31,094 nucleotides of DNA from a virus: the IMG/VR virus record IMGVR_UViG_3300049732_000377, positions 1-31,094 of that record; one strand, 5' to 3'. This document shows positions 7,349 to 14,815 of this stretch, piece by piece. The stretch's first letter is position 1, and each line of letters opens with the position of its first letter. The notes under the pieces are model-generated. The model was not told the origin of the DNA and did not search any database. It saw nothing but the letters and a program-made list of their open reading frames with translations. A program made the translations under genes and the position numbers.

Positions 7349-8217
7349 GACGCCCTCGGCAGCGGTTCGGGACGCCGCGTCCAGGCGCCCCACAGGTGGG
7401 CCAGGAACTTCTTCTCGACCCAGCGGCGCGCACGGGCATGGACGTGCTTGGGCAGGCAGTGCCCGTCTTTTTCGCAGCGCTTCTGGCCGCCGCTGGCGGT
7501 GCGCCAGCTCTTCCCGCACGAAGGCTTTGCCGCTTCGATGGCTTTGCGCTGCAGGTACAGCGCCCGGTAGCGGTCGCCCTGCTTCACGAACGACTCGCCC
7601 ATGTTCCAGGCGACAGCGCGCCTACGAGGGCTGTAGCCGTGAAGCTTGGCGCCCGCTGGATCGGTCACTCGGCGCTGCCCCTCGCCGTTGATGACCGCCA
7701 GGCCGAGGCGCTTCCAGACCTTGGCCACGTTGGCGTAGTTCGAGAGGTTGCCCGTCTCGGCCACGATCAGCGCCAGTCCCAGGGCGCTGCACCCGCGCTG
7801 ACCGGCGAGCCATTCGGACCAGACCGGGAGCTGCTGGGCCAGTTGCGCCAGTACCTTCTCGTGTTGCAGACGCGTCGTCTTGAGCGCCGACCGGTGCGCG
7901 TCCAGTGCTGTCAGGATTGGTCCTAGGGCGGAGTCGAGGACGGAGGGCGCGGGGGCAGACATCCACTGGGCTTCACGAAGTGCATGGCCCGCCGCGCCCT
8001 CCTCGGATTCATGGGGAGCCACGGATTGGACAGGCGAGTTCTGGGATTCGGACCTTCTTTGGTCCTCCGTGGCATCCCCGTCGACCTCTCCGGCCCTCCG
8101 CTTCAGCAATCGCAGGATGGCCTTGATCTGCAGCCCCAGCCGCTTCTCGGCTGAGTGCAACTGCCGCCGGCACACGCCCTCGACGTAGATGGCGGCCACG
8201 ACTTCGGACTGCGTCAT
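7345..8217 (-). CDS. Protein with IS110/IS116-type C-terminal (helix-hairpin-helix) domain (290 aa)
   Basis: Residues about 141-175 (RGCSALGLALIVAETGN, then YANVAKVWKRLGLA) match the Transposase_20 domain found at the C-terminus of IS110/IS116 transposases, a helix-hairpin-helix DNA-binding module. The N-terminal DEDD RuvC-like catalytic domain of real IS110 transposases is absent; instead there is a charged N-terminus and a Ser/Glu-rich linker (about 45-90). The C-terminus has a Cys/His cluster (CGKSW...CEKDGHC). It is therefore probably not an active transposase but a phage DNA-binding protein sharing this module. ATG at 8217 overlaps the upstream stop. Confidence 0.6.
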   Translation of the reverse strand: MTQSEVVAAIYVEGVCRRQLHSAEKRLGLQIKAILRLLKRRAGEVDGDATEDQRRSESQNSPVQSVAPHESEEGAAGHALREAQWMSAPAPSVLDSALGPILTALDAHRSALKTTRLQHEKVLAQLAQQLPVWSEWLAGQRGCSALGLALIVAETGNLSNYANVAKVWKRLGLAVINGEGQRRVTDPAGAKLHGYSPRRRAVAWNMGESFVKQGDRYRALYLQRKAIEAAKPSCGKSWRTASGGQKRCEKDGHCLPKHVHARARRWVEKKFLAHLWGAWTRRPEPLPRAS

Positions 8218-8864
8218 TGCCCACCGCCTGCGAGGTAACGCTGGATGCGCTCACCGAATGCCTTGCGCTGTTCGTCATAGAGGGTCTGGGCCTGTTCTGC
8301 CGTGAGGTGATCGCCCACCGTCCCACCTTCGCGAACGCGCTTCGCCGCCTCGCCCACGAACTGCAGGTAGGCCCATTCCGAGCCGATCTTTCGAGCGAGG
8401 TGCTGCATCTCCGTTCGCAGGTCCGCGAAGGTGGCCTCGCCCATGACGCGGCTCGGCGCGCTGTGGAGGCGGTAACCGAGCATGCCCGAGTAGATGCGCG
8501 AGACGGTCTGGTACGCCCCTGCAGCGCGCGCAGGGGCCGGAGGCACAACCCGTATGGGTTCCACCGATGGACTGGCCTCCGGCCCCTCCGTTGTCGCCGC
8601 CAGCGAGGGCACAGAGGAACCAGGGGATTCATCCGTAGTGTGGTGCTCTTCGCTGGCACGAACCGGTCGCCCGGATCGCGCGTCCTCGCGGTCCGCCGCG
8701 ATCCCGCGAGTCAGGGCGTGCTCCAATACGATCTCCTCTCCCTCCTGACGCAGCGCCTGAGAGCCCCTGTATTGCTTTCGAAGGATGGAGCGCGCCAGAT
8801 CCAGGTTGCCGCCTGCGGCGCGCAACGCTTCACGCGCCTTCTGGTAGAGCAGCCGCACCGTCAC
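8214..8864 (-). CDS. Phage protein of unknown function (216 aa)
   Basis: The gene starts at GTG 8864 and both ends overlap neighbours (GTGA, ATGA). The N-terminal 45 residues are helical and basic (LLYQKAREALRAAGG, ARSILRKQYRGSQALRQEGE), the middle (about 60-110) is a low-complexity Ser/Pro/Glu linker, and the C-terminal 100 residues are helical (YQTVSRIYSGMLGYRLH, EMQHLARKIGSEWAYLQFVG, EQAQTLYDEQRKAFGERIQR). The next gene has the same helix-linker-domain plan, so the two may act together. No family recognised. Confidence 0.7.
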   Translation of the reverse strand: MTVRLLYQKAREALRAAGGNLDLARSILRKQYRGSQALRQEGEEIVLEHALTRGIAADREDARSGRPVRASEEHHTTDESPGSSVPSLAATTEGPEASPSVEPIRVVPPAPARAAGAYQTVSRIYSGMLGYRLHSAPSRVMGEATFADLRTEMQHLARKIGSEWAYLQFVGEAAKRVREGGTVGDHLTAEQAQTLYDEQRKAFGERIQRYLAGGGQ

Positions 8865-9304
8865 GGCTTGCCCTCCGGTGCCTTCGTGGGCGTGCTCAAG
8901 ATCTGAACAACCTCATGGGCCAAGTCGTAGACCGTGTACCTGAGGCCGTCTGGCTCCTCGCAGAAGCTGATCGCTTTCGCGATCCGCTGTCGCAGATCCG
9001 CGAGCTGCTTGCGCGTCTTCTCCAGGTCGTCCGGCCCGACGACGCTGAGCGAGCAGCTCTCGCTGCTGTGGCTTCTCGTCGCGGTCAGCCAGAGCGTGCG
9101 GCGCGTCTCCGCGCTGAGCCCGGACGGCAGCCGGTAGGCGGATCCGCACGCGCAGGCCCAGCGCTCGGCCACGGGGTTCTGCTCCAGCACGGCCGTCATG
9201 GCCTCGTCGAAGGCCTGCAGCAGCTTGCCGGGATGGGCGGCGCCGAGGGCGATGGCGGTGTCCTGGCGGAGGTGCTCGTCGGTGTGCTTGCGGTTCGCGG
9301 TCAC
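8861..9304 (-). CDS. Phage protein of unknown function (147 aa)
   Basis: The start is GTG at 9304, where GTGA overlaps the acyl-carrier-protein stop; the longer upstream ORF is a shadow of that gene. The protein is soluble, with a helical N-terminus (LLQAFDEAMTAVLEQ), two Cys in WACACGSAYRLP, a mid-region coiled segment (DDLEKTRKQLADLRQRIAKA) and a C-terminal helix (YDLAHEVVQILS). No known domain is seen. Direct coupling to the acyl carrier protein gene makes a functional link possible. Confidence 0.7.
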   Translation of the reverse strand: MTANRKHTDEHLRQDTAIALGAAHPGKLLQAFDEAMTAVLEQNPVAERWACACGSAYRLPSGLSAETRRTLWLTATRSHSSESCSLSVVGPDDLEKTRKQLADLRQRIAKAISFCEEPDGLRYTVYDLAHEVVQILSTPTKAPEGKP

Positions 9305-9549
9305 AGGACACGCCCCGTTCGCTGGGCCAGCCCGTCTGCCGTGGCCACGACGTCGGCCACGGTGCGCCATCGGTCCGCCACGTCCTCGGGGATCTCGACG
9401 CCGAACTCCTCCTCCAGCGCCATGACCAGCTCGAGCTGGTCGAGGCTGTCGGCGCCGAGGTCGATGCGCAGGTCGGCGCTGGCCCGCACGCGGTCCACCT
9501 GCAGGCCGAGCTGCTCCGCGATGAGGGCGCGGACCTGGTCGGCGCTCAC
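9301..9549 (-). CDS. Acyl carrier protein (82 aa)
   Basis: The sequence is a full-length acyl carrier protein: an N-terminal helix (VRALIAEQLGL), the phosphopantetheine attachment motif LGADSLDQLELVMALEEEFG with modified Ser35, and VEIPEDVADRWRTVADVV. Bacterial AcpP proteins are about 78 aa with the same DSL motif. Such proteins carry acyl groups as thioesters on a 4'-phosphopantetheine arm added by a host transferase. No fatty-acid or polyketide enzyme is adjacent; the gene is GTGA-coupled on both sides within a DNA-metabolism operon. It might supply host lipid synthesis, acylate another phage protein, or serve as a protein-protein scaffold (host ACP binds several unrelated enzymes). The family call is firm; the role is not. 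Confidence 0.92.
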   Translation of the reverse strand: MSADQVRALIAEQLGLQVDRVRASADLRIDLGADSLDQLELVMALEEEFGVEIPEDVADRWRTVADVVATADGLAQRTGRVL

Positions 9550-10082
9550 GCGGCCTCCTGGGGCCGCTTCTTCCAGCGGCGCTGACGCCGGTTGTTCGCC
9601 TGTTCCACCGGCAGCGCCCAGCGGCAGTTGCCGGGCTCGTAGTTCCCGTCGTTGTTGACGCGATCGAGCTGGTGCTGAGGGCTTGGCCTTGGGCCGAGGT
9701 CAACCACGAACGCTCCGAAATCGGAGCGCCACCTGTCGCAGACCTTGATTCCGCGCGCGCCGTAGTAGCGGAAGGACGCCACCTTGCGATTGCTGCAGCG
9801 CTGGATCATCTGGTTCCAGACGCCGTACAGCGGGTGCTCTGCGCCTCGCGCCATCAGGCCATGCTTGGTGTTCCTGGCCCTGGTGGTTTCGGAACAGAGG
9901 CACCCGCAGGAGCGAGTCTCGCCACTACGAACCAGCGAGACGCGAGTCTCCACCACGCGCCAGCATTCGCAGACGAAGCGCGCGCGGTAGGCGTGGTCGC
10001 CGCTCGATCCTGGCGGCAGGTCCTCGACGTACCTGAGCCGGCCGAACACCGCGCCCGGCTCGACCGGAACTCGGCGGCTCAC
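9546..10082 (-). CDS. HNH endonuclease (178 aa)
   Basis: A typical phage HNH/AP2-associated endonuclease: a zinc-binding-like N-terminal part (FVCECW, then RSCGC, about 37-61), the GVWNQMIQRCSN and YYGARGIKVCDRW segments (87-118), and HQLDRVNNDGNYEPGNCRWA (137-156), which contains the Asp and Asn residues of the HNH fold. Such enzymes are homing endonucleases or help packaging and recombination. GTG at 10082 overlaps the exonuclease stop. It lies between an exonuclease and the acyl carrier protein and may be a selfish insertion; similarity to the HNH remnant at 4088-4462 is limited to the general family. Confidence 0.85.
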   Translation of the reverse strand: MSRRVPVEPGAVFGRLRYVEDLPPGSSGDHAYRARFVCECWRVVETRVSLVRSGETRSCGCLCSETTRARNTKHGLMARGAEHPLYGVWNQMIQRCSNRKVASFRYYGARGIKVCDRWRSDFGAFVVDLGPRPSPQHQLDRVNNDGNYEPGNCRWALPVEQANNRRQRRWKKRPQEAA

Positions 10083-10699
10083 GAAGCGATCGCTCCGACC
10101 GCGTCGCGCCAGCGCCTGTACAGTTCGGCCGTGGTGCGCACGTCCCGCATGCAGTAGGTGGCCAGCTCCTCCGCCTTGCCTTCGGCAACGAGCCGCGCCA
10201 CGTCCGAACCGTCGCCGCCCGCCTTCGGATCCTCCAGGCCGTATCCCAGCGCGAATGCGCGCAGCGTGCCGCCGCTGACGGCACCGAAGAAGGTGAACGC
10301 GTCACGGAGGTCGTAATGGGCGGAGGGTCGGTACCTGTATTCCCGAGCGGCGTCGACCAGGCGCGACGTGGGTTGGACGCCGTTGATGATGGAGCGGTGG
10401 ATCAGGACGGCCAGATCGAAGCACCTCCCGTTGAAGGTGACGAGCTGCCGGGCCTTCGCGATGATGGCGTTCGCCTTCACGAGCAGGCCCTTCTCCTCCT
10501 CCGGCTCCAGCGCAACGAGCTGGCACTCGCGTCCGCTGTCGAGGTCGAGGAAGCAGATCGCCACGACGCGGGCCAGCGGCGGGCAGAGGGCGGCGAAGGC
10601 GTCGGGCTCGAGCCCGCGCGCCTCCGCCATCTCGGCAACGGCCTCGGCCTGCTCGGCCGTGGTCGCGCCGACCGTCTCGACGTCGAGGATCAGCGGCAT
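10079..10699 (-). CDS. DnaQ-like 3'-5' exonuclease, PolB-exonuclease-related (206 aa)
   Basis: The DEDD exonuclease motifs are visible: Exo I DVETVG (D6, E8), Exo II LVTFNGRCFDLAVL (D95) and Exo III YCMRDVRTTAELY (D186). Length and spacing fit the predicted 3'-5' exonucleases related to the DNA polymerase B proofreading domain that are frequent in phage replication modules. It probably trims 3' ends during replication or recombination, together with the RecT and YqaJ genes transcribed just before it. ATG at 10699, six nt after the RecT stop. Confidence 0.82.
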   Translation of the reverse strand: MPLILDVETVGATTAEQAEAVAEMAEARGLEPDAFAALCPPLARVVAICFLDLDSGRECQLVALEPEEEKGLLVKANAIIAKARQLVTFNGRCFDLAVLIHRSIINGVQPTSRLVDAAREYRYRPSAHYDLRDAFTFFGAVSGGTLRAFALGYGLEDPKAGGDGSDVARLVAEGKAEELATYCMRDVRTTAELYRRWRDAVGAIAS

Positions 10700-10705
10700 G
10701 GCCAG

Positions 10706-11653
10706 CTACTCGGTCTGGATCCGGCCCTGGCTCTTCCCGCGCGCCTTTTCGGCCCCGCGCAGGAACGGGTTGCCCTCCGGGGTGTTGGGGTCGGCCTGTG
10801 GCGTCACGGCCTTCTCCAGGTCCTTGGCGGGCGGCTTGTCGTCGCCGTCGTCGCTGCCGGGCTCGCGCTCGGGCGTGGGCGTGGTGGGCGTGGCCGGCGG
10901 CGCGGGGGTCGGGGCCGGCGTCTCCGTCTCGGCCGAGGGCGACGTGCCGTTGAGCTGGTCGGTGAGCTGGTCCAGCTTCCGAGGCGCGACCAGGGTGCCG
11001 TTGCCGTCGCGCGTCATGTCGACGACCTGGATGACCTCCTCGTCCGCCTGGATGCCCAGCATGACCTCGGGCATGTGGCGGCGCGCCCACTCTCGGGCGC
11101 CGCGGTAGAAGAGCATCTGGTCGGGCATCGAGCCCCACTTCTCGTTGTCGGTCTTCCAGCCGTCGACGTTCCCGTCGATGGTGCGGTCCTCGGTCTCGCC
11201 CTTGAGGCGGCCGACGATGACCACCTGGCGCTTGCCGCCCTGGCCGGAGTAGACCGGCTTGAGGTTGTGCTCCAGCTTCGCGCTGGCGTTCACCAGCGCC
11301 GCGATGAGCTTGCCCTCGTAGCCGAGCTTCCCCTTCGTGACGAAGGTGTGCTGCGCGACGCTGAAGGGGTCCATGCCCCAGCGGAAGGCCTGCGCGGCGA
11401 CCAGGAAGCAGTCGGAGAGCTTGTCCGACCCGCGCAGGTGCGCCGGCACGAGGCCCGAGTTGCACATCAGGTTAGCGACGCGCTGGAGCTGGCCGAAGAC
11501 CCCCGAGTCCATGTAGAGCTGCACGGGGTTGCTCGGGTCGAACGTGACCGGCGCGCGCGGCGGCGCCGGAGCGGTCGCGGGAACGATCTGCTGCTCGGTG
11601 GCTGCGGCCGGGGCCGCTGCTGCCGGCGCTTCGGTCGTGGTGGGGGTGCCCAT
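10706..11653 (-). CDS. recT: RecT-family single-strand annealing protein (315 aa)
   Basis: The core (about 40-230) has RecT-family features: LMCNSGLVPAHLRGSDKLSD, the highly conserved FRWGMDPFSVAQHTFVTKGK and GYEGKLIAALVNA, and ADEEVIQVVDM. RecT binds single-stranded DNA and anneals complementary strands with a 5'-3' exonuclease partner, here YqaJ, transcribed immediately before. The N-terminus is Ala/Thr/Pro-rich and the C-terminus a long acidic/Pro/Thr tail (about 235-290), probably disordered. Start ATG 11653 is chosen because GGAGGT lies 7 nt upstream. The longer ORF upstream is a shadow of the YqaJ gene. Confidence 0.92.
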   Translation of the reverse strand: MGTPTTTEAPAAAAPAAATEQQIVPATAPAPPRAPVTFDPSNPVQLYMDSGVFGQLQRVANLMCNSGLVPAHLRGSDKLSDCFLVAAQAFRWGMDPFSVAQHTFVTKGKLGYEGKLIAALVNASAKLEHNLKPVYSGQGGKRQVVIVGRLKGETEDRTIDGNVDGWKTDNEKWGSMPDQMLFYRGAREWARRHMPEVMLGIQADEEVIQVVDMTRDGNGTLVAPRKLDQLTDQLNGTSPSAETETPAPTPAPPATPTTPTPEREPGSDDGDDKPPAKDLEKAVTPQADPNTPEGNPFLRGAEKARGKSQGRIQTE

Positions 11654-11658
11654 CTGTA

Positions 11659-12633
11659 CTACCTCCTGCCTTTCGGCGTGAACCGTCGAAGGGTCCGGTA
11701 AGTGGTGGGCTCGACGGTGTAGCCCGCCCGGTTCGTGGTCTTCAGGGTCAGCGAGGTTCCGTCCGGCAGCATCCCGGTGGTGGCGTCGCGCATGAGGAAG
11801 CGGAGATCGTTCTCCAGCTCCTCCTCGCGGCCGTCCTTCTTCAGCGAGAGGCGCGCTGCCTTCGCCGCCTCCCACTGCTCGACGAGGGTGAGGGCCTCGC
11901 CGTCCAGATGGATCGTCGCGCCCGAGTCGGCGGGCCAGAGCTTGCGGATGACCTCCGACGTCTGCGGCAGCGTGTCGGGTGGCGGGGGATCGGCGCGCTC
12001 GACGCGGCGCCAGAACTCCTCGAGCTTCGGCAGCGCCGCGTTGATGAACGCGTCATTGCGCTCCAGGTCGACCCAGGCCGGGCGCGGCGGCCAGCCGAAC
12101 ATGGCGGCCAGCGACGCCCACTGCGCGCCGGTGCACGCCATCTGGAACTGGACCTGCACGACGTACTCGATGGGCGGCTCTTCCTTCCACGAGGCCGCGT
12201 TGTGGAAGCCGACCACCTTGCATTCGAGCGGGGCCGGGTGGGAGTGAGCGCCAACCGAGGCGCAGTCGTCGCGGCCGCACGGGCCGTCGAAGACGACGGG
12301 CGCGGGATGCTTCTCGCAGCCGCCGGTCACGCGGTCGAGGCTCGCGCCCAGGAAAGGTATGTCGGGGTGCTGGATGATGCGCGCCGCCGGCATCAGCACG
12401 GGGCGGCCGCTCTCCTCGCCGTAGGCCTCGGCCACCAGCGCCTCGGCCTTACGGCCCCATCGCATGGCAGGCGTCTCGTCGACGCGGGCCAGGTCCAGCT
12501 TGGACGCGTACACCGCCAGCGGCCCGCGGTGCGGGTCTACGCCCAGGATGGCGGCCACTTCGGAGGCGCCGATCAGCTTGCGTCGGTCGCGGAGCCACTG
12601 CGCGCGTTCGAGGTCCTGCGCAGCGGTGCTCAT
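11659..12633 (-). CDS. YqaJ-type viral exonuclease (324 aa)
   Basis: This is a lambda-exonuclease-like (YqaJ) nuclease. WLRDRRKLIGASEVAAILGV (13-32) is the usual N-terminal signature, followed by AMRWGRKAEALVAEAYGEE, the active-site Asp in FLGASLDRV, ECKVV (Glu-x-Lys) and EYVVQVQFQMACTGA. These match the PD-(D/E)XK motifs of 5'-3' exonucleases that feed single strands to RecT. An insertion with GCEKHPAPV...CGRDDC may bind metal. ATG at 12633 overlaps the upstream stop (ATGA). With RecT it forms a Red-like recombination pair. Confidence 0.9.
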   Translation of the reverse strand: MSTAAQDLERAQWLRDRRKLIGASEVAAILGVDPHRGPLAVYASKLDLARVDETPAMRWGRKAEALVAEAYGEESGRPVLMPAARIIQHPDIPFLGASLDRVTGGCEKHPAPVVFDGPCGRDDCASVGAHSHPAPLECKVVGFHNAASWKEEPPIEYVVQVQFQMACTGAQWASLAAMFGWPPRPAWVDLERNDAFINAALPKLEEFWRRVERADPPPPDTLPQTSEVIRKLWPADSGATIHLDGEALTLVEQWEAAKAARLSLKKDGREEELENDLRFLMRDATTGMLPDGTSLTLKTTNRAGYTVEPTTYRTLRRFTPKGRR

Positions 12634-12854
12634 GCCGGCCTCCGCTCGCTCTTGCCCGTCTTGACCTGCGCCCACTGCAGCTCGACGCGCTCGCGCTCCT
12701 CCTCCGTTGGAGGAGGCGACGGCGGCTCTCCGGTGCCGAAGTAGCAGTCGAAGCAGAAGGCGCCCTTGACAGTGGGCACGCGCAGCGCGCATGGCTGGCC
12801 GCACCTCTCGCAGGAGAGGTCCCAGACCAGGAGGATCGAAGTGAGCCCGCTCAC
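12630..12854 (-). CDS. Small zinc-ribbon protein (74 aa)
   Basis: GTG at 12854 overlaps the upstream stop. Two CxxC pairs, CERC and CFDC, spaced by VPTVKGAF, form a compact zinc ribbon; the C-terminal half is a Glu/Arg-rich helix (TEEERERVELQWAQVKTG). Small zinc ribbons in phage early operons often bind nucleic acid or RNA polymerase. Its GTGA/ATGA coupling places it directly before the YqaJ exonuclease. No specific family assigned. Confidence 0.7.
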   Translation of the reverse strand: MSGLTSILLVWDLSCERCGQPCALRVPTVKGAFCFDCYFGTGEPPSPPPTEEERERVELQWAQVKTGKSERRPA

Positions 12855-13159
12855 CACGGCCTCCGCTCGATCGCCCCGTGCTCGCGGTCGTAGGTGACCT
12901 GGTGCGTGCCTACGTATCCGTCGGCGGGGGTCCCGCCGGCCATGTCGAACTCGCCCAGGTCGGCCCCCGGAATGCCGCAGCGCGCGCAGCGGAACCCGCC
13001 CAGCGGATGCGAGACCGGGTCGTGGTTCCCCTCGCGCAGGCAATCGAACGCGCCGCGCACGCTGGTCGCGCCCTGCAGCAGCAGAGCCCCGAGCGCGACG
13101 ACGCTGCACAGCGCGGCCCCGGCCAGCCCGGCGATCAGCAACGCGCCGGTGAGGCTCAA
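12851..13159 (-). CDS. Membrane protein with C-terminal Cys motif (102 aa)
   Basis: A TTG start overlaps the preceding stop (TTGA). Residues 2-31 are a continuous hydrophobic stretch (LTGALLIAGLAGAALCSVVA...) that could be one long or two short membrane helices. The remainder is soluble and carries CLREGNHDPV and FRCARCGIPG, a zinc-ribbon-like set of Cys and His. The longer ORF upstream is a shadow. A small membrane-anchored zinc protein in a phage early operon may act on the host envelope, for example in superinfection exclusion, but this is speculation from topology. Confidence 0.65.
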   Translation of the reverse strand: MSLTGALLIAGLAGAALCSVVALGALLLQGATSVRGAFDCLREGNHDPVSHPLGGFRCARCGIPGADLGEFDMAGGTPADGYVGTHQVTYDREHGAIERRPW

Positions 13160-13431
13160 GAGCGCTTCTCCAGGAGGCTGAGCCCCATCGCCAGCGCCTG
13201 CCGGTCGAGCAGGATGGAGACGGATCCGGACCGCGTCTCCAGCAGCGCGTACTCGTTGCGGACCTCCGGCTGGCGCAGCCACTCGCCGCGGAGCAGCGTC
13301 GTCTCGCGGGACGAGGAGTGGTTGCCGCTGTGGATCGCGAACTCGGCGGCCAGCGCGCGGTTCTTCCACTCGGCGACCTCGCGGCGCAGCAGCTCCACCT
13401 GGACGTCGGGAACGACCGGGAGGGCGTTCAC
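13156..13431 (-). CDS. Phage protein of unknown function (91 aa)
   Basis: Begins at GTG 13431 (GTGA overlap) and ends in a TTGA overlap with the membrane protein. The N-terminal half is a helix (VELLRREVAEWKNRALAAEF), followed by a polar stretch with two His and a beta-like C-terminus (SGSVSILLDRQALAMGLSLL). No domain recognised. Confidence 0.65.
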   Translation of the reverse strand: MNALPVVPDVQVELLRREVAEWKNRALAAEFAIHSGNHSSSRETTLLRGEWLRQPEVRNEYALLETRSGSVSILLDRQALAMGLSLLEKRS

Positions 13432-14165
13432 CGGCCCACCTGCCGCATGCGCAGCCTTAGCTCCCAGTGCAGGACGACTGGCGCGCCGCCGGTGCAGTGC
13501 CCGGTGCCGACGATCCGTAGGGTGTGGTCCTCGCGCGTCGACACCCAGCCGACGTCCTCAGCCTTCCAGGCGTCGTACTGGCCGGCCGTCTCGCGGTGCT
13601 CGCTGCGCTGGTGTAGGTGGAAGCCGCCGACCGTCACGACGTCGATGCCGGCCTCCAGCCGATCGCCCGGAAAGTCGCCGATGAAGGACCAGAGCCGCTC
13701 CACCTTGGCGCCCACCGGGACGTCGATCTGGTACTCCCAGCGCAGGTCGTTGCTGGGCACCACGGTCACCGGTCCCGGTAGCGAGACCAGCACCGTGTAG
13801 GCGCCGGTGCCGTCGGCCTTCGAGGTGAAGGTCGAGACCTGGTGCTGCGCCAGGGCCGGCGCCGCGGTGAGCAGCAGCGCGGCGAGGAGCAAGCCACCCA
13901 CCCGGCGGCGCTCACGAGCCAGGGCGCGCACGATGTCGCTGCGCACGGCAACGTCCGATGGCAGCCAGACCAACGCGCGCCGCAGCAGGCTCACCGCCTC
14001 GTCGCGCTTGACCGGCGGTTCGTGGCCGGCCTCGACGAGGCACTTCACGCGCGTGCCGTTGCGCAGCTCGCAGGTGGTCTGCACCATGCCTCGCTGCGGC
14101 AGCGAGTCGAGGTATTCCTGCTCGCCGATCAGGGCGCGGCCCTCGAACGTGTCCTCGGGGCGCAT
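13428..14165 (-). CDS. Probable fusion: cytosolic domain, membrane/signal segment, exported domain (245 aa)
   Basis: The ATG at 14165 shares one base with the upstream stop (TGATG). Residues 1-100 look cytosolic (MVQTTCELRNGTRVKCLVEA, DEAVSLLRRALVWLP). Then comes a basic stretch RALARERRR, a hydrophobic core GGLLLAALLLTAAPALA and a signal-peptidase-like A-x-A-Q end (about 110-121). The last 120 residues look like an exported beta-rich domain. A GTG at 13931 just before the basic stretch could start a separate exported protein in the same frame. So this is either one type-II membrane protein or two in-frame genes. Family unknown. Confidence 0.55.
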   Translation of the reverse strand: MRPEDTFEGRALIGEQEYLDSLPQRGMVQTTCELRNGTRVKCLVEAGHEPPVKRDEAVSLLRRALVWLPSDVAVRSDIVRALARERRRVGGLLLAALLLTAAPALAQHQVSTFTSKADGTGAYTVLVSLPGPVTVVPSNDLRWEYQIDVPVGAKVERLWSFIGDFPGDRLEAGIDVVTVGGFHLHQRSEHRETAGQYDAWKAEDVGWVSTREDHTLRIVGTGHCTGGAPVVLHWELRLRMRQVGR

Positions 14166-14431
14166 CAGCAGCTCACCAACAGGTGGATGCGACCCGGCGT
14201 CTCGGCGCACGGGACGGGTCCGCTCGCGCCTTCACGGATGACGGTGGCCCAGCCCCTCTCGGTGCCAGCGGGGTTGTCCCGCTGCATCACCTCCAGGACC
14301 TCGGCGTCGGTTGCGTCCGCGACGGCGCAGGCCTGGGCGTGGTAGACGCCAACGATGAACCTCGTCACCGCGACGCGGGGCAGCGGCCAGTCGCAGATGA
14401 CGGAGCTGGGCGCGTTGGTCCCGGCGCTCAC
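14165..14431 (-). CDS. Phage protein of unknown function (88 aa)
   Basis: GTG at 14431 overlaps the upstream stop (GTGA). The protein is mixed alpha/beta: RVAVTRFIVGVYHAQACAVA, DATDAEVLEVMQRDNPAGTE, RIHLLVSC. The longer ORF upstream is the shadow of the next gene. It resembles small single-domain proteins common in phage early operons but I cannot name the family. Confidence 0.65.
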   Translation of the reverse strand: MSAGTNAPSSVICDWPLPRVAVTRFIVGVYHAQACAVADATDAEVLEVMQRDNPAGTERGWATVIREGASGPVPCAETPGRIHLLVSC

Positions 14432-14733
14432 GCGACCCTCCGGAACAGGCAGGCCTCGCAGATGCCGAAGGCGTAGCCGGGGGTGGCCTTGCCGCACTCG
14501 GCACAGCGGCACGCGACCACGGCCACGGTGCGGCCGTCGGCCACGTGCACCGGGTGGTTCTTCGCGGCCGCGTGCGCCTGGGCCAGCCGGACCGCCTTGG
14601 CGCGGGCGTTGCCCAGGTGGTGGGCGCCCTTGATGGGGCTGGACTCGTAGACGAGCTCGCAGCCCGCGGCGGCGGCGCAGCGGGCGGTGACGGTGTTGTG
14701 GTGGGGGTCGGGCCCTCGGTCCGGAACGCCCAT
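14428..14733 (-). CDS. Small zinc-ribbon protein, first gene of the early operon (101 aa)
   Basis: ATG at 14733 has GGAGG five nt upstream, the clearest ribosome binding site in this part of the operon, as expected for its first gene. The C-terminus holds ACRCAECGKATPGYAFGICE with CxxC pairs (C-R-C-A-E-C and C-E-A-C), a zinc ribbon; the N-terminal half has CAAAAGC and a His-rich ARAKAVRLAQAHAAAKNHPV helix. It probably binds nucleic acid or protein. The transcript leader from the minus promoter at 14995-15023 would be about 255 nt. Confidence 0.7.
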   Translation of the reverse strand: MGVPDRGPDPHHNTVTARCAAAAGCELVYESSPIKGAHHLGNARAKAVRLAQAHAAAKNHPVHVADGRTVAVVACRCAECGKATPGYAFGICEACLFRRVA

Positions 14734-14743
14734 CGCAGCCTCC

Positions 14744-14762
14744 GACCGGTTGCAAGCCGGTC
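14744..14762. promoter_or_regulatory. Hairpin/palindromic element before the early operon
   Basis: GACCGG (14744-14749) and CCGGTC (14757-14762) form a perfect 6-bp inverted repeat across TTGCAAG, only 11 nt upstream of the first early gene. In the minus transcript it would sit just before the ribosome binding site and might occlude it; as DNA it may be an operator. Confidence 0.45.
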
Positions 14763-14790
14763 ACAAGCTGCGTATCTGGTCCTGACCTAC

Positions 14791-14807
14791 AGCGGCTCTA
14801 AGCCGCT
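14791..14807. other. Perfect 7-bp hairpin beside the att core
   Basis: AGCGGCT and AGCCGCT form a perfect stem with a CTA loop (14791-14807), nine bp from the tRNA-Phe-derived core. It lies between attP core and early operon, where arm sites, terminators or leader structures are expected. Confidence 0.55.
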
Positions 14808-14815
14808 GAACCCGT

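Noticed and set aside
7345-8217. An IS110 insertion sequence
   Set aside because: Only the C-terminal domain is present, there are no IS ends, and the gene is coupled to its operon neighbours by 4-bp overlaps.
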